In this document: piece after piece, positions 33,892 to 45,200 of the stretch
Position numbering within the stretch: the stretch's first letter is position 1
How the letters are laid out: the number at the start of each line of letters is the position of its first letter
Source of the DNA: a virus
IMG/VR virus record: IMGVR_UViG_3300033273_000309
Location: 1 to 54,904 of that record
DNA length: 54,904 nt
Reading direction: 5' to 3' (one strand)
Notes under the pieces: model-generated
Seen by the model: only the letters and a program-made list of their open reading frames with translations
Told to the model about the DNA's origin: nothing
The model's database searches: none
Program-made: the position numbers and the translations under genes

Positions 33892-36800
33892 ATACCTTCC
33901 ACTATAATGCAGATTGCGGACAACCAGATCCAGAAATTTGGGGCGGCGGCGCAGTAGGAGGCCCACTTCTAGTAGTATCTGGTCAAGACTTTTTAAGTAA
34001 CTTATCGAAAAAATATATTGGCGAGACGCCAACACTTAGATTATCTGACGAAACAGATTCTAGATTAATAAAAAAATATATTGGCGATTATCCCACACTT
34101 AGATTTAGTTCTTTTGGGATAGAATTTTTAGTATATAACGTCCCGGAAAATGTCGCAACAATTTCTTTCCAGGGCGAAGGTGTTTCTAAATTAATTACAC
34201 AGGAAGAATTAAGTACAGCAAATCTATTATCTTCCGGATTCATAACTGAAAGAAGATCATACGATTATTCCAATCCTGATTCAAATGTAGAGTTTTTAAC
34301 CGAAGACGATGGATTAATTACGTCATCGGTCACTGGTACTGTAGATTATGGATTTATTACAGATCCATTGGAAGAACACTTAGATTATGGATCTACAGAA
34401 ATATTAGAGAACACTCCAGCTGCTACAGGTCTGATACAGGTATCAGGAGTCTCAAATAATTCTGCATTTGTTAAAGAAATAAACACGGTACTACTAGAGG
34501 TCTCTGGAACTTGTATAGAAGAGGTTTCCTTTGATCCTCCAATCGATGAAGCGGAATATGAAAATGATACAAGTTCAACTCTACTAACCTTCGACAATAC
34601 ATCATTAACATTTGATGCTAGTGAACCAAAACCGAATATTAAACTAACTGGATCATCGATAGATTTATTGATATCAAATACTCCAGAAGAAACTGTTGAT
34701 ATTCAAAATACTGGAATAGCTAAAGAATCTGTAGGATATGATTATAGTTTCCCAACTGTAATTCCATTTGTACAGGATGATGATGGATCAATTACTGATA
34801 GTGTAACATTTGTCGCTGATTATGGATTTATAACTGGAGAAGTAAGTCAAGGTAATGATGATCTTGGATTAATTATAAATTCATCTCCAGTATTACCATT
34901 TGGTACTATTGCCAACATAACTGGATCTGCATTTGTAAAAGCACCTGATGATATCAGAACTTATAACGCATCTGGTGAATATAGAGTAAGTTACAGTCCA
35001 GATGATACAACAGGAACTCTCTTCGGATTCGGTGAAAAACTAGAGTCTACTGTATACGATTACAATTTAAATTCCGAAAATGTCTTTGTAACAATCGATG
35101 ATGGATTAATTACATCACCAGTTACTTTGATTGTAGATTATGGATTTGTCTATGAAACTGCAATAACTGGCAGCGATGATTACCTCACGATTGAGGTAAC
35201 ATCTTCCGATCAACCATTTGGATCTTTATCTGTAAGTGGTTCTGCAGATACACAATGGATTAACAAGAACTTCTCACGTAGTGATACAGAAGGTGAATAT
35301 AGAGTAAGTTACAGTCCAGATGATACAACAGGAACTCTCTTCGGATTTGGAGAGAGAATAGAGTCCACTACTTATGATTATAATGATTCCGCGGCTCTAA
35401 TCCTAGAATCCGCTGACAGTGGATTAATTACGGAACCAGTAACGAGTATTGTTGATTATGGATTTGTTACGGAAATACCAACTGGACAAGAAGATGATGG
35501 ATTAATTACCGTTGCACAAACTCTTGTTCCATTTGGTGGACTATCCATTAGTGGTTCTGCTGAGACTGATTGGACTAATAAGAACTTCTCTGGATCCGGA
35601 CAATATAGAGTTATCCATAATCCAGAGGCATCTGGATCACTATTTGGATTCGGTGAAAAACTAGAGTCCAGAACATTTGAATATACTGATCAAGCTGTAT
35701 TGATAGTTGGTGATCCAGATTATGGACAAATTTCTGTTGGAGCAACAACTATTTCCGATTATGGATTAGTATCAGAAACGCATTCTCAAACAGACGATCT
35801 TGGATGGGTTACTGGATTCCCAGCGGTTGGTGACGTATATCCATTCGGATCAATAACAATTTCTGGTGATGCTCTAGTTTCTAATCCAGGTCAGATTCCA
35901 GAAGGAACAGTTGTCATTAGCATTTCTGGAATCAAGGATGAAAGTGTAAGATATACTCCAGAAATTAATAAGAAACGTTATGACCTATCGTTTGATTCTG
36001 GAACTATAAGTCTAGATTCCACGACAGAGACATTTGACGATACTACAGAACAACCAAATATCAAACTGACAGGAAGTTATGATGCTCCTGCAGTTCACTC
36101 TGAAGTTGGATCTGGATCTCTATTCAACCTTGGAATTGCAGATGAGTCTGCAACATATGATTATAACAATGAATCTGCAGTTATACTCATAACCACAGAT
36201 AGTGGTTTAATTACAGATGCAGTAACAAATGTTGTTGATTATGGATTGATCACTGATCCTGTTATTGGTCAGGATGATGGTGGATTAATTTCTGATGTTC
36301 AAACTGTCCTTCCATTTGGTGGATTAACAGTCAGTGGTTCTGCAGATGTCGAATACAGAAATGTCAACATTTATGCAGAGGGTGTTGTAAGTCGTACTTT
36401 TAGTCCAGATGATACAACAGGAACTCTCTTCGGATTTGGTGAAAAACTAGAGTCCGTAACACACAGATATACTGAGCAGTCTGTACTGATAGTTGGTGAT
36501 CCTGATTATGGCGTGATTGCTGTAGGACATACTAGAACGGATGATTATGGAGTAATTACTGAAGTACATGGTCAAACTGATGATCTTGGATGGTTGGTTG
36601 GATTCCCAGCAATTGATGATGTATATCCATATGGATCCATCTCCATTCTCGGTTCTGCTGAAGAGTCTAGTATTTCGAGTGAAGTTCTAGCAGGACTATT
36701 TGTAATTTCTGGATCCGCTATTCTCGATTACACTCCAGAATTTATTGGATCTGGACCAATCAATGTCTCTGGATCTGCACATGTTACCTTCAGTCCAGAC

Positions 36801-39209
36801 CTGGTTGTTTCGGATACCGCAACTATATCCGGAGTCCTCGATGAATCTAGAGTTAGATCTTATAATGAATCTTCAATTCTTAATGATTCTCAACAACTAT
36901 TTGATTATGGTCTAATAACAGATCCAACTACGGCACTATCGGCCGATTATGGATTTGTTACTGAGATTCCAAATGAGAATACTGAGGAATTTGGAGTTGT
37001 TTCTGAAGTTCCAACAACATTGTATCCATTCGGATCAATAACAATTTCTGGAACTCCACTCCTATATCCAGATATTGATCTACAACCAGCATATACTGGT
37101 TCTGGAAGTATTACGATTTCTGGTTCCGCTTCTGAAAGTGAGACTGAAGACTTCGGTAGTGGTCGTCGTCGTGGTGGTAATATTAGATTCTGTGGTGATG
37201 CACTCTACACTGAAACTGATTCTTATGCTGGATTTACAACAAATCCAATTACACTTTCTGGAACTCTTCTTGAAAGTGAGACTGATTCTTATGTTGGACT
37301 TGGCACTATATTCATCTCTGGCAATGCTCTCGAAAGAGATGCAGAGTCTTATGTCGGTCTTGGAACAGCGACATTCTCTGGAACTGCAGTCGAAAGGTTC
37401 ACTGGAGATACTCCAGATGGAACTCAACTCTTCACAATTTACGGCGAACTCAATCATCCAGATATTGATCTCACTCCACATTATGGTATTGAGAAGAATA
37501 TTGGTGTCGGTACAACTGGTATTCAGATATCTGGTACTGCACTTGAATCTGAATCTGATGTTTATACTGGTCTTGGAACAGTCTTTACTGTTAATGGACT
37601 TAGCCCACAAGATACCGAAACTTATCCTGGCGGACCAGGTGTTGGAAGATCTTGGAGTTTCACAAGATCAACTTACATTGGAGACTCTGGTCCAATTACA
37701 ATTACAACTGGAGTCGCTCAAACTCATTATTATTCACCAATCTACCCAAGAAATGCTCTCATTGGTGATCCTGGTTCTGGAACTGGACTCATCAGAATCA
37801 ATGATGATAAAGGACTTGCATTCACCAGAGCGGTTCTACCAATCTTTGGTAAAGGTAGTATCTATGTTCTCGGTATTGGTACTACCGCAAATGGAGATCT
37901 TGAAGGTGTCGAAATTGGTGCATTTGAGAGCTTTACTCCTGCAACAGAGATTGGTGTTGGTCTCTTTGATATCTCTGGAATTGCAGATACTGCAGAAATC
38001 AATGTCTTTGGATTCTATGGAGATGATGCGGATCCAGGAACTTCTGGTCTCTTCACAATCTCTTCACAGACTGCACCAATTGTCGAGAAGTTTGTTTCTT
38101 CTTGGGTTGGTATTGGAACAGTATATGTCTCAGACAGAAGTGTCGAAAGAAATACCGAATCTTACTTTGGATCTGGAACAATATCTGCATTGTCTGGAGC
38201 AGCGGAAGCCTACTCTGCACAAACTCCAGAAGATACTGCTAATATTATAATTTCTGGAGACGCTAAAGAATCATTCACCAGACAACCATACACTGGTAGT
38301 GGATCAGCTACATTCTCTGGAGCTTCTGTTGTTCAATATACCCCAGCTCCTGATGGTTCGGGTACTATCAATGTTGATGGTGATGCAATTGAATCTACAA
38401 CTGCAGATTATGTAGGAAGTGGAGAAGTTGTAATTGGCAACAAACCAACAGTTGATACTGTACGTGATACTGTCGATTCTGATGAAATTACATCAGATGA
38501 ACAGGGTTCTGCACATGTATCGTTTGTTGCAAATCCACCAGAAGATACAATTCTGTTCAATATCTCTGGAAATGCAGATACTTCCGAGACTGCTCTCTAT
38601 ACAGAGATAGTAACTGGTCTCTTCACATTATTTGGAACTTTCCAAGATCTCAAACTTACCAACTCCGAGTCTGGAATTGGTACTATCTTCGTTACAGATT
38701 CGGCGGCCGCCCGCGAGCGCGATACTTACATTGGATCTGGATCTCTATTCGCAATATCCAGCTCCGACAGTCTCTACAGCGCACAGACTCCAGAAAATAC
38801 AGTCATTCTACAAATTTCTGGATCCGCGATCACTTCAGTCGAGTCAGACTTCTCCGCAGTTGGCGTTGGACTATTCACCTTCAACGGAAATGCAATTACC
38901 GCAGAGATTACTTCAATACCAGTTACTGGTTCGGGAATTATTACAATTTCTGGTCAACTCGTTCATCCAGATGTTGCTTTTATTCCATCACCAGATGGTT
39001 TTGGTACGATCAACGTCCTCGGTTCGTCTACAAGTTCCCTACAAAAAGTATGGAACACTACAGGAACATTGTTTGGATTTGGAAGTGGATTCGAATCTCT
39101 CAGCAAATCTACCTATATCGGCGTCGGAACAATTTATGTCGAAGAGATTGATGGATCTACTATCAATAATCCTTATCAAATTCCAAGAAGTTATGTATGT
39201 ATAATTTAA
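33888..39209 (+). CDS. Long repetitive virion protein, adhesin-like (1,773 aa)
   Basis: Starts at GTG (33888) overlapping the previous stop (GTGA), backed by GGAGG. The first ~800 residues repeat a ~75-residue unit made of 'DYGFIT...', 'V.PFGGLSISGSA' and 'SPDDTTGTLFGFGEKLES'. The following ~900 residues repeat a shorter 'GxGtIxISGxAxExxtesYvGxG' unit many times. The composition is acidic, Gly/Ser/Thr-rich and nearly Lys-free, as expected for an extended beta-solenoid or fibre. The C-terminus reads GVGTIYVEEIDG...PYQIPRSYVCII. Exact DNA repeats are present (34974-35347). A GC-rich patch with GCGGCCGC sits at 38702-38720. Context between structural genes and the tail fibre suggests a fibre or whisker-type function. 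No enzymatic motif seen. Confidence 0.75.
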   Translation: MNTFHYNADCGQPDPEIWGGGAVGGPLLVVSGQDFLSNLSKKYIGETPTLRLSDETDSRLIKKYIGDYPTLRFSSFGIEFLVYNVPENVATISFQGEGVSKLITQEELSTANLLSSGFITERRSYDYSNPDSNVEFLTEDDGLITSSVTGTVDYGFITDPLEEHLDYGSTEILENTPAATGLIQVSGVSNNSAFVKEINTVLLEVSGTCIEEVSFDPPIDEAEYENDTSSTLLTFDNTSLTFDASEPKPNIKLTGSSIDLLISNTPEETVDIQNTGIAKESVGYDYSFPTVIPFVQDDDGSITDSVTFVADYGFITGEVSQGNDDLGLIINSSPVLPFGTIANITGSAFVKAPDDIRTYNASGEYRVSYSPDDTTGTLFGFGEKLESTVYDYNLNSENVFVTIDDGLITSPVTLIVDYGFVYETAITGSDDYLTIEVTSSDQPFGSLSVSGSADTQWINKNFSRSDTEGEYRVSYSPDDTTGTLFGFGERIESTTYDYNDSAALILESADSGLITEPVTSIVDYGFVTEIPTGQEDDGLITVAQTLVPFGGLSISGSAETDWTNKNFSGSGQYRVIHNPEASGSLFGFGEKLESRTFEYTDQAVLIVGDPDYGQISVGATTISDYGLVSETHSQTDDLGWVTGFPAVGDVYPFGSITISGDALVSNPGQIPEGTVVISISGIKDESVRYTPEINKKRYDLSFDSGTISLDSTTETFDDTTEQPNIKLTGSYDAPAVHSEVGSGSLFNLGIADESATYDYNNESAVILITTDSGLITDAVTNVVDYGLITDPVIGQDDGGLISDVQTVLPFGGLTVSGSADVEYRNVNIYAEGVVSRTFSPDDTTGTLFGFGEKLESVTHRYTEQSVLIVGDPDYGVIAVGHTRTDDYGVITEVHGQTDDLGWLVGFPAIDDVYPYGSISILGSAEESSISSEVLAGLFVISGSAILDYTPEFIGSGPINVSGSAHVTFSPDLVVSDTATISGVLDESRVRSYNESSILNDSQQLFDYGLITDPTTALSADYGFVTEIPNENTEEFGVVSEVPTTLYPFGSITISGTPLLYPDIDLQPAYTGSGSITISGSASESETEDFGSGRRRGGNIRFCGDALYTETDSYAGFTTNPITLSGTLLESETDSYVGLGTIFISGNALERDAESYVGLGTATFSGTAVERFTGDTPDGTQLFTIYGELNHPDIDLTPHYGIEKNIGVGTTGIQISGTALESESDVYTGLGTVFTVNGLSPQDTETYPGGPGVGRSWSFTRSTYIGDSGPITITTGVAQTHYYSPIYPRNALIGDPGSGTGLIRINDDKGLAFTRAVLPIFGKGSIYVLGIGTTANGDLEGVEIGAFESFTPATEIGVGLFDISGIADTAEINVFGFYGDDADPGTSGLFTISSQTAPIVEKFVSSWVGIGTVYVSDRSVERNTESYFGSGTISALSGAAEAYSAQTPEDTANIIISGDAKESFTRQPYTGSGSATFSGASVVQYTPAPDGSGTINVDGDAIESTTADYVGSGEVVIGNKPTVDTVRDTVDSDEITSDEQGSAHVSFVANPPEDTILFNISGNADTSETALYTEIVTGLFTLFGTFQDLKLTNSESGIGTIFVTDSAAARERDTYIGSGSLFAISSSDSLYSAQTPENTVILQISGSAITSVESDFSAVGVGLFTFNGNAITAEITSIPVTGSGIITISGQLVHPDVAFIPSPDGFGTINVLGSSTSSLQKVWNTTGTLFGFGSGFESLSKSTYIGVGTIYVEEIDGSTINNPYQIPRSYVCII
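34974..35347 (+). repeat. 56-base exact direct repeat
   Basis: A 56-base sequence at 34974-35029 recurs without change at 35292-35347, a spacing of 318 bases (106 codons, in frame). A 35-base core of it appears a third time at 36402-36436. It encodes the YSPDDTTGTLFGFGE motif. Identity at the DNA level implies recent duplication or gene conversion. Confidence 0.9.
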
Positions 39210-39211
39210 AG

Positions 39212-39219
39212 TATAAATA
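39212..39219 (+). promoter_or_regulatory. Late promoter (consensus TATAAATA)
   Basis: TATAAATA begins three bases after the stop of the repeat protein and lies 33 bases before the tail-fibre ATG at 39253. Confidence 0.75.
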
Positions 39220-39252
39220 AATGAAGAAGATAAACCGTCATTAAGTATTTCC

Positions 39253-42200
39253 ATGACTAAGCAGGTACAGATAAGAAGGGGTACTACCGCCCAACATGCA
39301 GTTTTTACGGGTGCCGAAGGTGAGTTAACGTTTAATACAGACACTCATTCAGTTGTCGCTCATAACGGAATTACAACAGGAGGTTATGAACTAGCAAGAG
39401 TAGACTTTGGAAATGTTCCAGATGCGAAATTCGGAGGTATATTTGAAGTTGTTGGTGTTAACACCCTAGCTGTAGGCAATTCGTTAACAGAGTGGGATGT
39501 AAAAGTTGGTCATGGAGATACAACCCTTATTGTTAATGGTTCCCAATTAGTTACTGGAATAATGACGGTCGGTGGACCGGTAACTATTGAGAAAGAATCA
39601 ACAATTATAGGTGGAGTTGATTTTGCTGGAATTAGAACAGAAACTACTGAGGCCGATCCTCTTGGCAATTGGCATGTATCCGTAGGTAAGGGAAATACTG
39701 CTTTCGTTGTAGATCAAGACGCATATATTGGTGGAATTGCGACGGTAACGGAAACTCGTGGTACTGAAGCCACATTTAATAAGTTAACTGTAACAAGTTT
39801 CGGTACAACTACATTTACTCTCGAAACAACTCTTACAGCTGATCTTGGAATCGGAACTAACTTTATCGGTCTTGCATACACTGATGGTGTACAAGTAGGT
39901 GACTATGTAAGTATCGGTACTGCTTTCAATGATGTACAGATTGTTGGATTTGGATCTCTCACAATTCCAGCACAGAATCTAACGTACTTACATACATCAA
40001 TTTCAACAACTATTAGTGCTGGTTCGACTATTATCGGACTTTCCACTCAAATTACTGAAGGTGGCACTGCTGTTTCTGTTGGAAACTCAATCAGTCTAAC
40101 TGGTTATGGCATCACTAATGTTTCTATTACTGGTGTTGGCTTAACAATCACTGGAGAAGAATATAACGAACAAATTTTAACAACCGAAGTTAAAGAAGCG
40201 GTAGGTTCTGGATCTACAATAGTTCCTCTTCTCGGAACTGGTGGAATTTCCATTGGTAACTCATTTACTTCTGGATCCGCAGTAAATCTTCCTATTGTTG
40301 GTCTCGGAACAACTTCAATTGCACCATATAATTCTGGAGTTACAACAAGCACTGCAGTAAGTCTAGAGTTAGGAATTGGTGCTACAGTCGTATATGTAGA
40401 TAGTACTGCTCTTATTGCAATCGGTAACTCTGCAACAATCACACAAGTTGGTACTCAGTATTTTGTAGATGTACCGATTACAGGTGTAGGAAATACATTC
40501 TTCACAATTCCAACTGGAAGTGAATCGATTGGCACTGTAGTAGTTCCTGCTGGATCCGTTGTTGCAATTAGTACCATCTTAACGGGTGCTGAAGCTGTAA
40601 TTCTTGGCACTAATGTAGGAACAGCCCTTACTACAGGAGCTCCTGTTTCGATCTCCACAGTAACTGCCGATACTTGGGATGCAGTTAGTATCGGAGCTGG
40701 AGATACTATTGGTGTAGGAATTACAATTGGAACTTTGGTAGCGATTTCGACCTATACAACAGTAGGTACAGCAGTTACTATTGGTATTGGTTCAACTTCA
40801 AGTTCTGCTGTTGCTGTAGGTGACACTGGAGTCACTATCAGAAGATACGCAGATGTTGGAACCACACTTAATATCGATGTTCTGAATACCAAGAGTTTAG
40901 ATATTGTTGGAATCATGACCTTAAATGGTCTAACATTCCCAACAGATGATGGTAAGAAAGGTCAAGTATTAACTACTGATGGTGAAGGAAACATCGGATT
41001 CTCAACAGGATCTGGAGCTGGTGGTTCTCAGGTTCTCGTTTATGTTTCTCAGGCAACTGGTGATGATCTAAACGATGGTAGAACTCTACCAGTTAAGACG
41101 ATTAAGAGAGGCGCTCAAATCGCTTCGTTCTTGGGTTATTTCTATAATACTGGTTCAACAATTCTTGTTGAATCTGGTGACTACATTGAAGAAAACCCAA
41201 TCATTCTCTATGACAACGTTAACATTATTGCAGACTCACTAAGAAACGTTGTTGTTAGACCTAAATTTGCAGCTGGAGACCTATTTAAGGTAAGAAACGG
41301 TTGTTATGTTACTGGATTAACACTAACCGATCTTCTCGATGAAGATTCGAGAGCTCCACAACATACATTTGGTTATTCCGTCTCGTTCGACGAACCATTC
41401 AATAACGCAATTGATAGAACTGGTTATGCTGCAACGGGAGTTTCTGGAATTACTTCGGTACTTTATGAGCATACCTCTGGTATTACAACAATCATAACCG
41501 ATAGAGACCACGAATTATATCCTGGAAATACGGTAAGACTTTCTGGTCTTGCATTTACTTGTGGTTATGATGAAGCTGGTATTACTACCTTTAAGTATGA
41601 TCATTTGAGTGGAGTTGCAACAATCACCTCATATACCAACAGAAATTACGCCGTTGGTAATAAAGTATACCTACACAATCTCCCATTCTCTTGTTCTGAG
41701 GAACATGCTGGAATTACTACAACCATTTTCCCAGATGGAACATCTCAATATGGATATGTTTTCGAGATTGTAGGCATTAATTCAGCTGAGAAGACATTCG
41801 CAATTAATGCTGGTATTTCTACAATTCCTCACGTTTATGAAGGTTGGGGTAGAAACTTTGTTACTGGTTGTGAGTATACAAATACAACTGGTATTTGCAC
41901 CGTAACTGTTAACACAGGAGTATCTACTGAACATGGATGGCATGAAAACGATATGATCTCATTGGAGGGGTTAAACTTCTCCTGTGTTGGATACACTGCA
42001 AATGCTCAGGTTAATATTAGTAATGTAGTATATAATGAAGTTGTTGGTCTTGTAACTGTCACTACATCAGCCGCTCACAACGCAAAAGTTGGTGGAGAGG
42101 TAAAACTTGGAGATATTGAATTTACATGTTCTGGATATACTCAAAATGCTCAAGTCAATATTACAGCAATTGACTACAATGAAGCAGCTGGTATCTGCAC

Positions 42201-45200
42201 AATCACCACTGATGCTGATCATGGTGGAACGATTGGTAAGGAAGTTACACTTGCTGGAATTGAATTCTCATGTTCATCAGAACACGCTGGTGTTACTTCA
42301 ACCACATTCCCATATGAAGGTTCAAGTCCAAATACGGTAGGTGGAAGATACGATAGATTTATCATTAGTGGTATCAATAGTGCAACACAATTTGAAATCA
42401 ATGCTGGTATCACCACTATTGCACATACATATGTCTCTGGTGGTACTGCACAGACAGGTATTACATCAACCACATTCCCTTATCCAGGTTCAAGTGCATT
42501 CGCAGTAGGTTCAAGTTACGATAGATTTGTAGTTACAAAGGTTAATAGCTCAACGGAATTTGAATTCCACGCTGGTATTTCTACCATTGCACATACATAT
42601 GCCTCTGGTGGTTATGCACAAGCTGGTATTACAACGACTGTCTTCCCAGACGGAACCGCTGGTAGAGGTGGCGGAAATGAAACCGGTCTATCCGCTGATG
42701 GATTTAGTTATAAGATAACTGGAGTTACCACAAATACCTTCACATTTAATGCTGGTATTTCTACCATTGCACAGACATATATCTCTGGTGGTACTGCTGG
42801 TATTATTCCTACGGTACAAAAAGTAAATACATACCCAGAAGAAAATTCTGACGGAAGAATTGACTTTGGTGTCTTTAAGGCAGAAAATACAAACGAACTA
42901 ACAATTAGAGCTGGTATCAGCACCGTCAAGCACTATTATACGCAGGGTGGAGACTTAGTACTCAGTAAACCACTGATTAACAAGTCACCATATATTCAGA
43001 ACTGTTCGATTCTTTCTTCTCTTGGTGGTAATGGTATTCTGGTTGACGGTGACAAGGTACTGTCTCCAAACATCCCACCAGTTCAAGGAATTGCAGAGAA
43101 CCCACCTGTAGGAGATACTCCTGAGTTTGGTAAGTCGATGGTTGCTGCAACCTTTACCATGATCTCCTTCGACGGTATTGGTTGGAGGGTCATCAACGAC
43201 GGTTACTCACAGGTTGTTTCTTGTTTCCAAATCTTCTGTCGTTACGGATCTCTTGCACAGTCTGGTGGATATCTATCTATTACCAACTCCGCAACCAACT
43301 TCGGTGATATCGCTCTAAGGGCAACAGGATTCTCACCAAAAGCATTCGCTTTTGATAAGGGTCGCGTTGCTGCAACTGGTACTTCTGGTGGATTGCAAAC
43401 ACTTAAGTGCGTTGGATTCGGTAGAAGTGATCAAGATCTCTACGTACTAAGATTCCTCAATGATGACTTTGAGGATAAGACAAGTACCTTCAAACCAATT
43501 GTTCAAGAAGCTACTGTTAACCCATCAGTTGGTATTAATACTGACACTGACCTCATTACGGTTACAGGTCACCCATTCCAAGAAGGCGATTCTGTCGTAT
43601 ATCTAGGAAACGAACAGGTTGAACCACCAGTTGTTATTAATGGACTGGTTAGTGGAAACATTTACTATGTACAATATATCGATTCCAATACCTTTAGACT
43701 CTACGAGGATGAGTCGCAGAGAAAACCAATTGATATTAAAGATCCTCTACCAGTTGGTATCAATACCTTCCAGAAGAATAACCAGGAATTCATTGTTGAT
43801 CAGATTATTTCTAATCACAATGTCTATCAAGAACTAACTTTCGTTGGCGCATCTACTGCATTCTTCCAATCTGGTTCTCTTGTAACACAGAACGTAAGTG
43901 GTGGTCAGGCAACAGGTTATGCATTAACATATCACGCTTCTCAACAGAAACTAGTTGTTTCGGTTGAAGAAGTTGGTGGTGCAAGATATATGTTTGATGA
44001 GGGAGCAGGTGTTGGTGGTCTCGGTGGTAATATCACTGACAACACTGGAAATGTTTCCTTCGCTGTAACCGCAATCGCCGGAGTTACAACTTACAGAACC
44101 ATTGAGTTTAAAGTTGATTCAACAGTACCTGGTAATGTTATTCAGGGTATTGGAAGTCTACCAGTTACATACAGATGTCATTTACACAGACCATCTATTG
44201 TTAACTCTTCCGCACACACCTGGGAATATTCAGGTTCAGGTACTGACTATAACGCATTACCTCAGAACGGCGGTAAAGGTGATGGAACAACCGAACAGGT
44301 TTCTGAACTCGGTGGTCGCGTTTACGCTTCTGGTACAAACGAACTTGGTGACTTTAAGATTGGTACACAAATTACCGCAGTTAACAGAACTGGTAACATC
44401 TTCTTTAACAACAAGGTTTCTATCGGAGAACTGGATTCTATCAAACTTTCCCTCTCTGGTGGTGTTTCTGTTGAAGAATTCTCAACTGATACCAATCTCG
44501 GTGAAGGAGAACTCGGTGGTCCACTCAATAAGAGAGTCTCCACTCAGTTAGCGGTAAGAAGCTTCCTCGCAAACAGACTTGGAACATTCATTGATAAGAC
44601 CGTATCTCAGAATGCAATTCCTAATGCGGTTGTTCAGTTGAACTCTTCTGGTCAGATTAACGCTGACTTGATTCCACCTAAGATTGTTAACTACACAAGA
44701 ACTCTAGTTGGAAATGGTAAAACCGTTCTTGCTAACCAAATTCCACCTATTAGAATTAATCAGGGCGACACAGTTGTTGAACCAGAGAACTCCTTCGTAC
44801 TTGTTAATGATACTGTAAGTCAGTATTTGATTCTGGATAGCAATACTACGGATTATAATTTCAATAACGGAGATGAGGTTGTTAGTGCTCTTGCATCCAG
44901 TGCAATTGGTATTGTAACAACTCCACCAAATGGCGTCGGTGTTGGTACTACCGTCAAACATTATACTGGTTACGGACAAACAGGTCTTGTTAAGGGTGTT
45001 CTCAACACAGTAACAATTCAGAACGCTGGTTCTGGATATTCAAATGCAGGAATTTACAGTGGAGTACCACTTGTAGCTTCTAGTGGTGTTGGTGTTGGTG
45101 CATCTGCAATCATTACTGTTTCCGCAAGTGGAACAGTCATTGATGTTGACGTTCTAACAGGTGGTAAAGCGTATGAAGGTGGTGATATACTTACAGCGTC

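Noticed and set aside
37161-37178. GTC/GTG triplet-like run (GRRRGG) as a slippage site or phase-variable tract
   Set aside because: The run is short and imperfect, and the frame continues normally on both sides.
37080-37610. 176-codon minus-strand frame in the same region
   Set aside because: Ser/Cys/Arg-rich antisense reading of the repeats, with no support from other features; all accepted genes are on the + strand.
37075-38250. 391-codon open frame overlapping the long repeat protein, with a poly-Val run
   Set aside because: It is the +1 shadow of a repetitive gene; the Leu/Val/Ser-only composition and poly-Val come from GGT/CGT repeats read out of frame, and no ribosome site or homologous pattern is seen.
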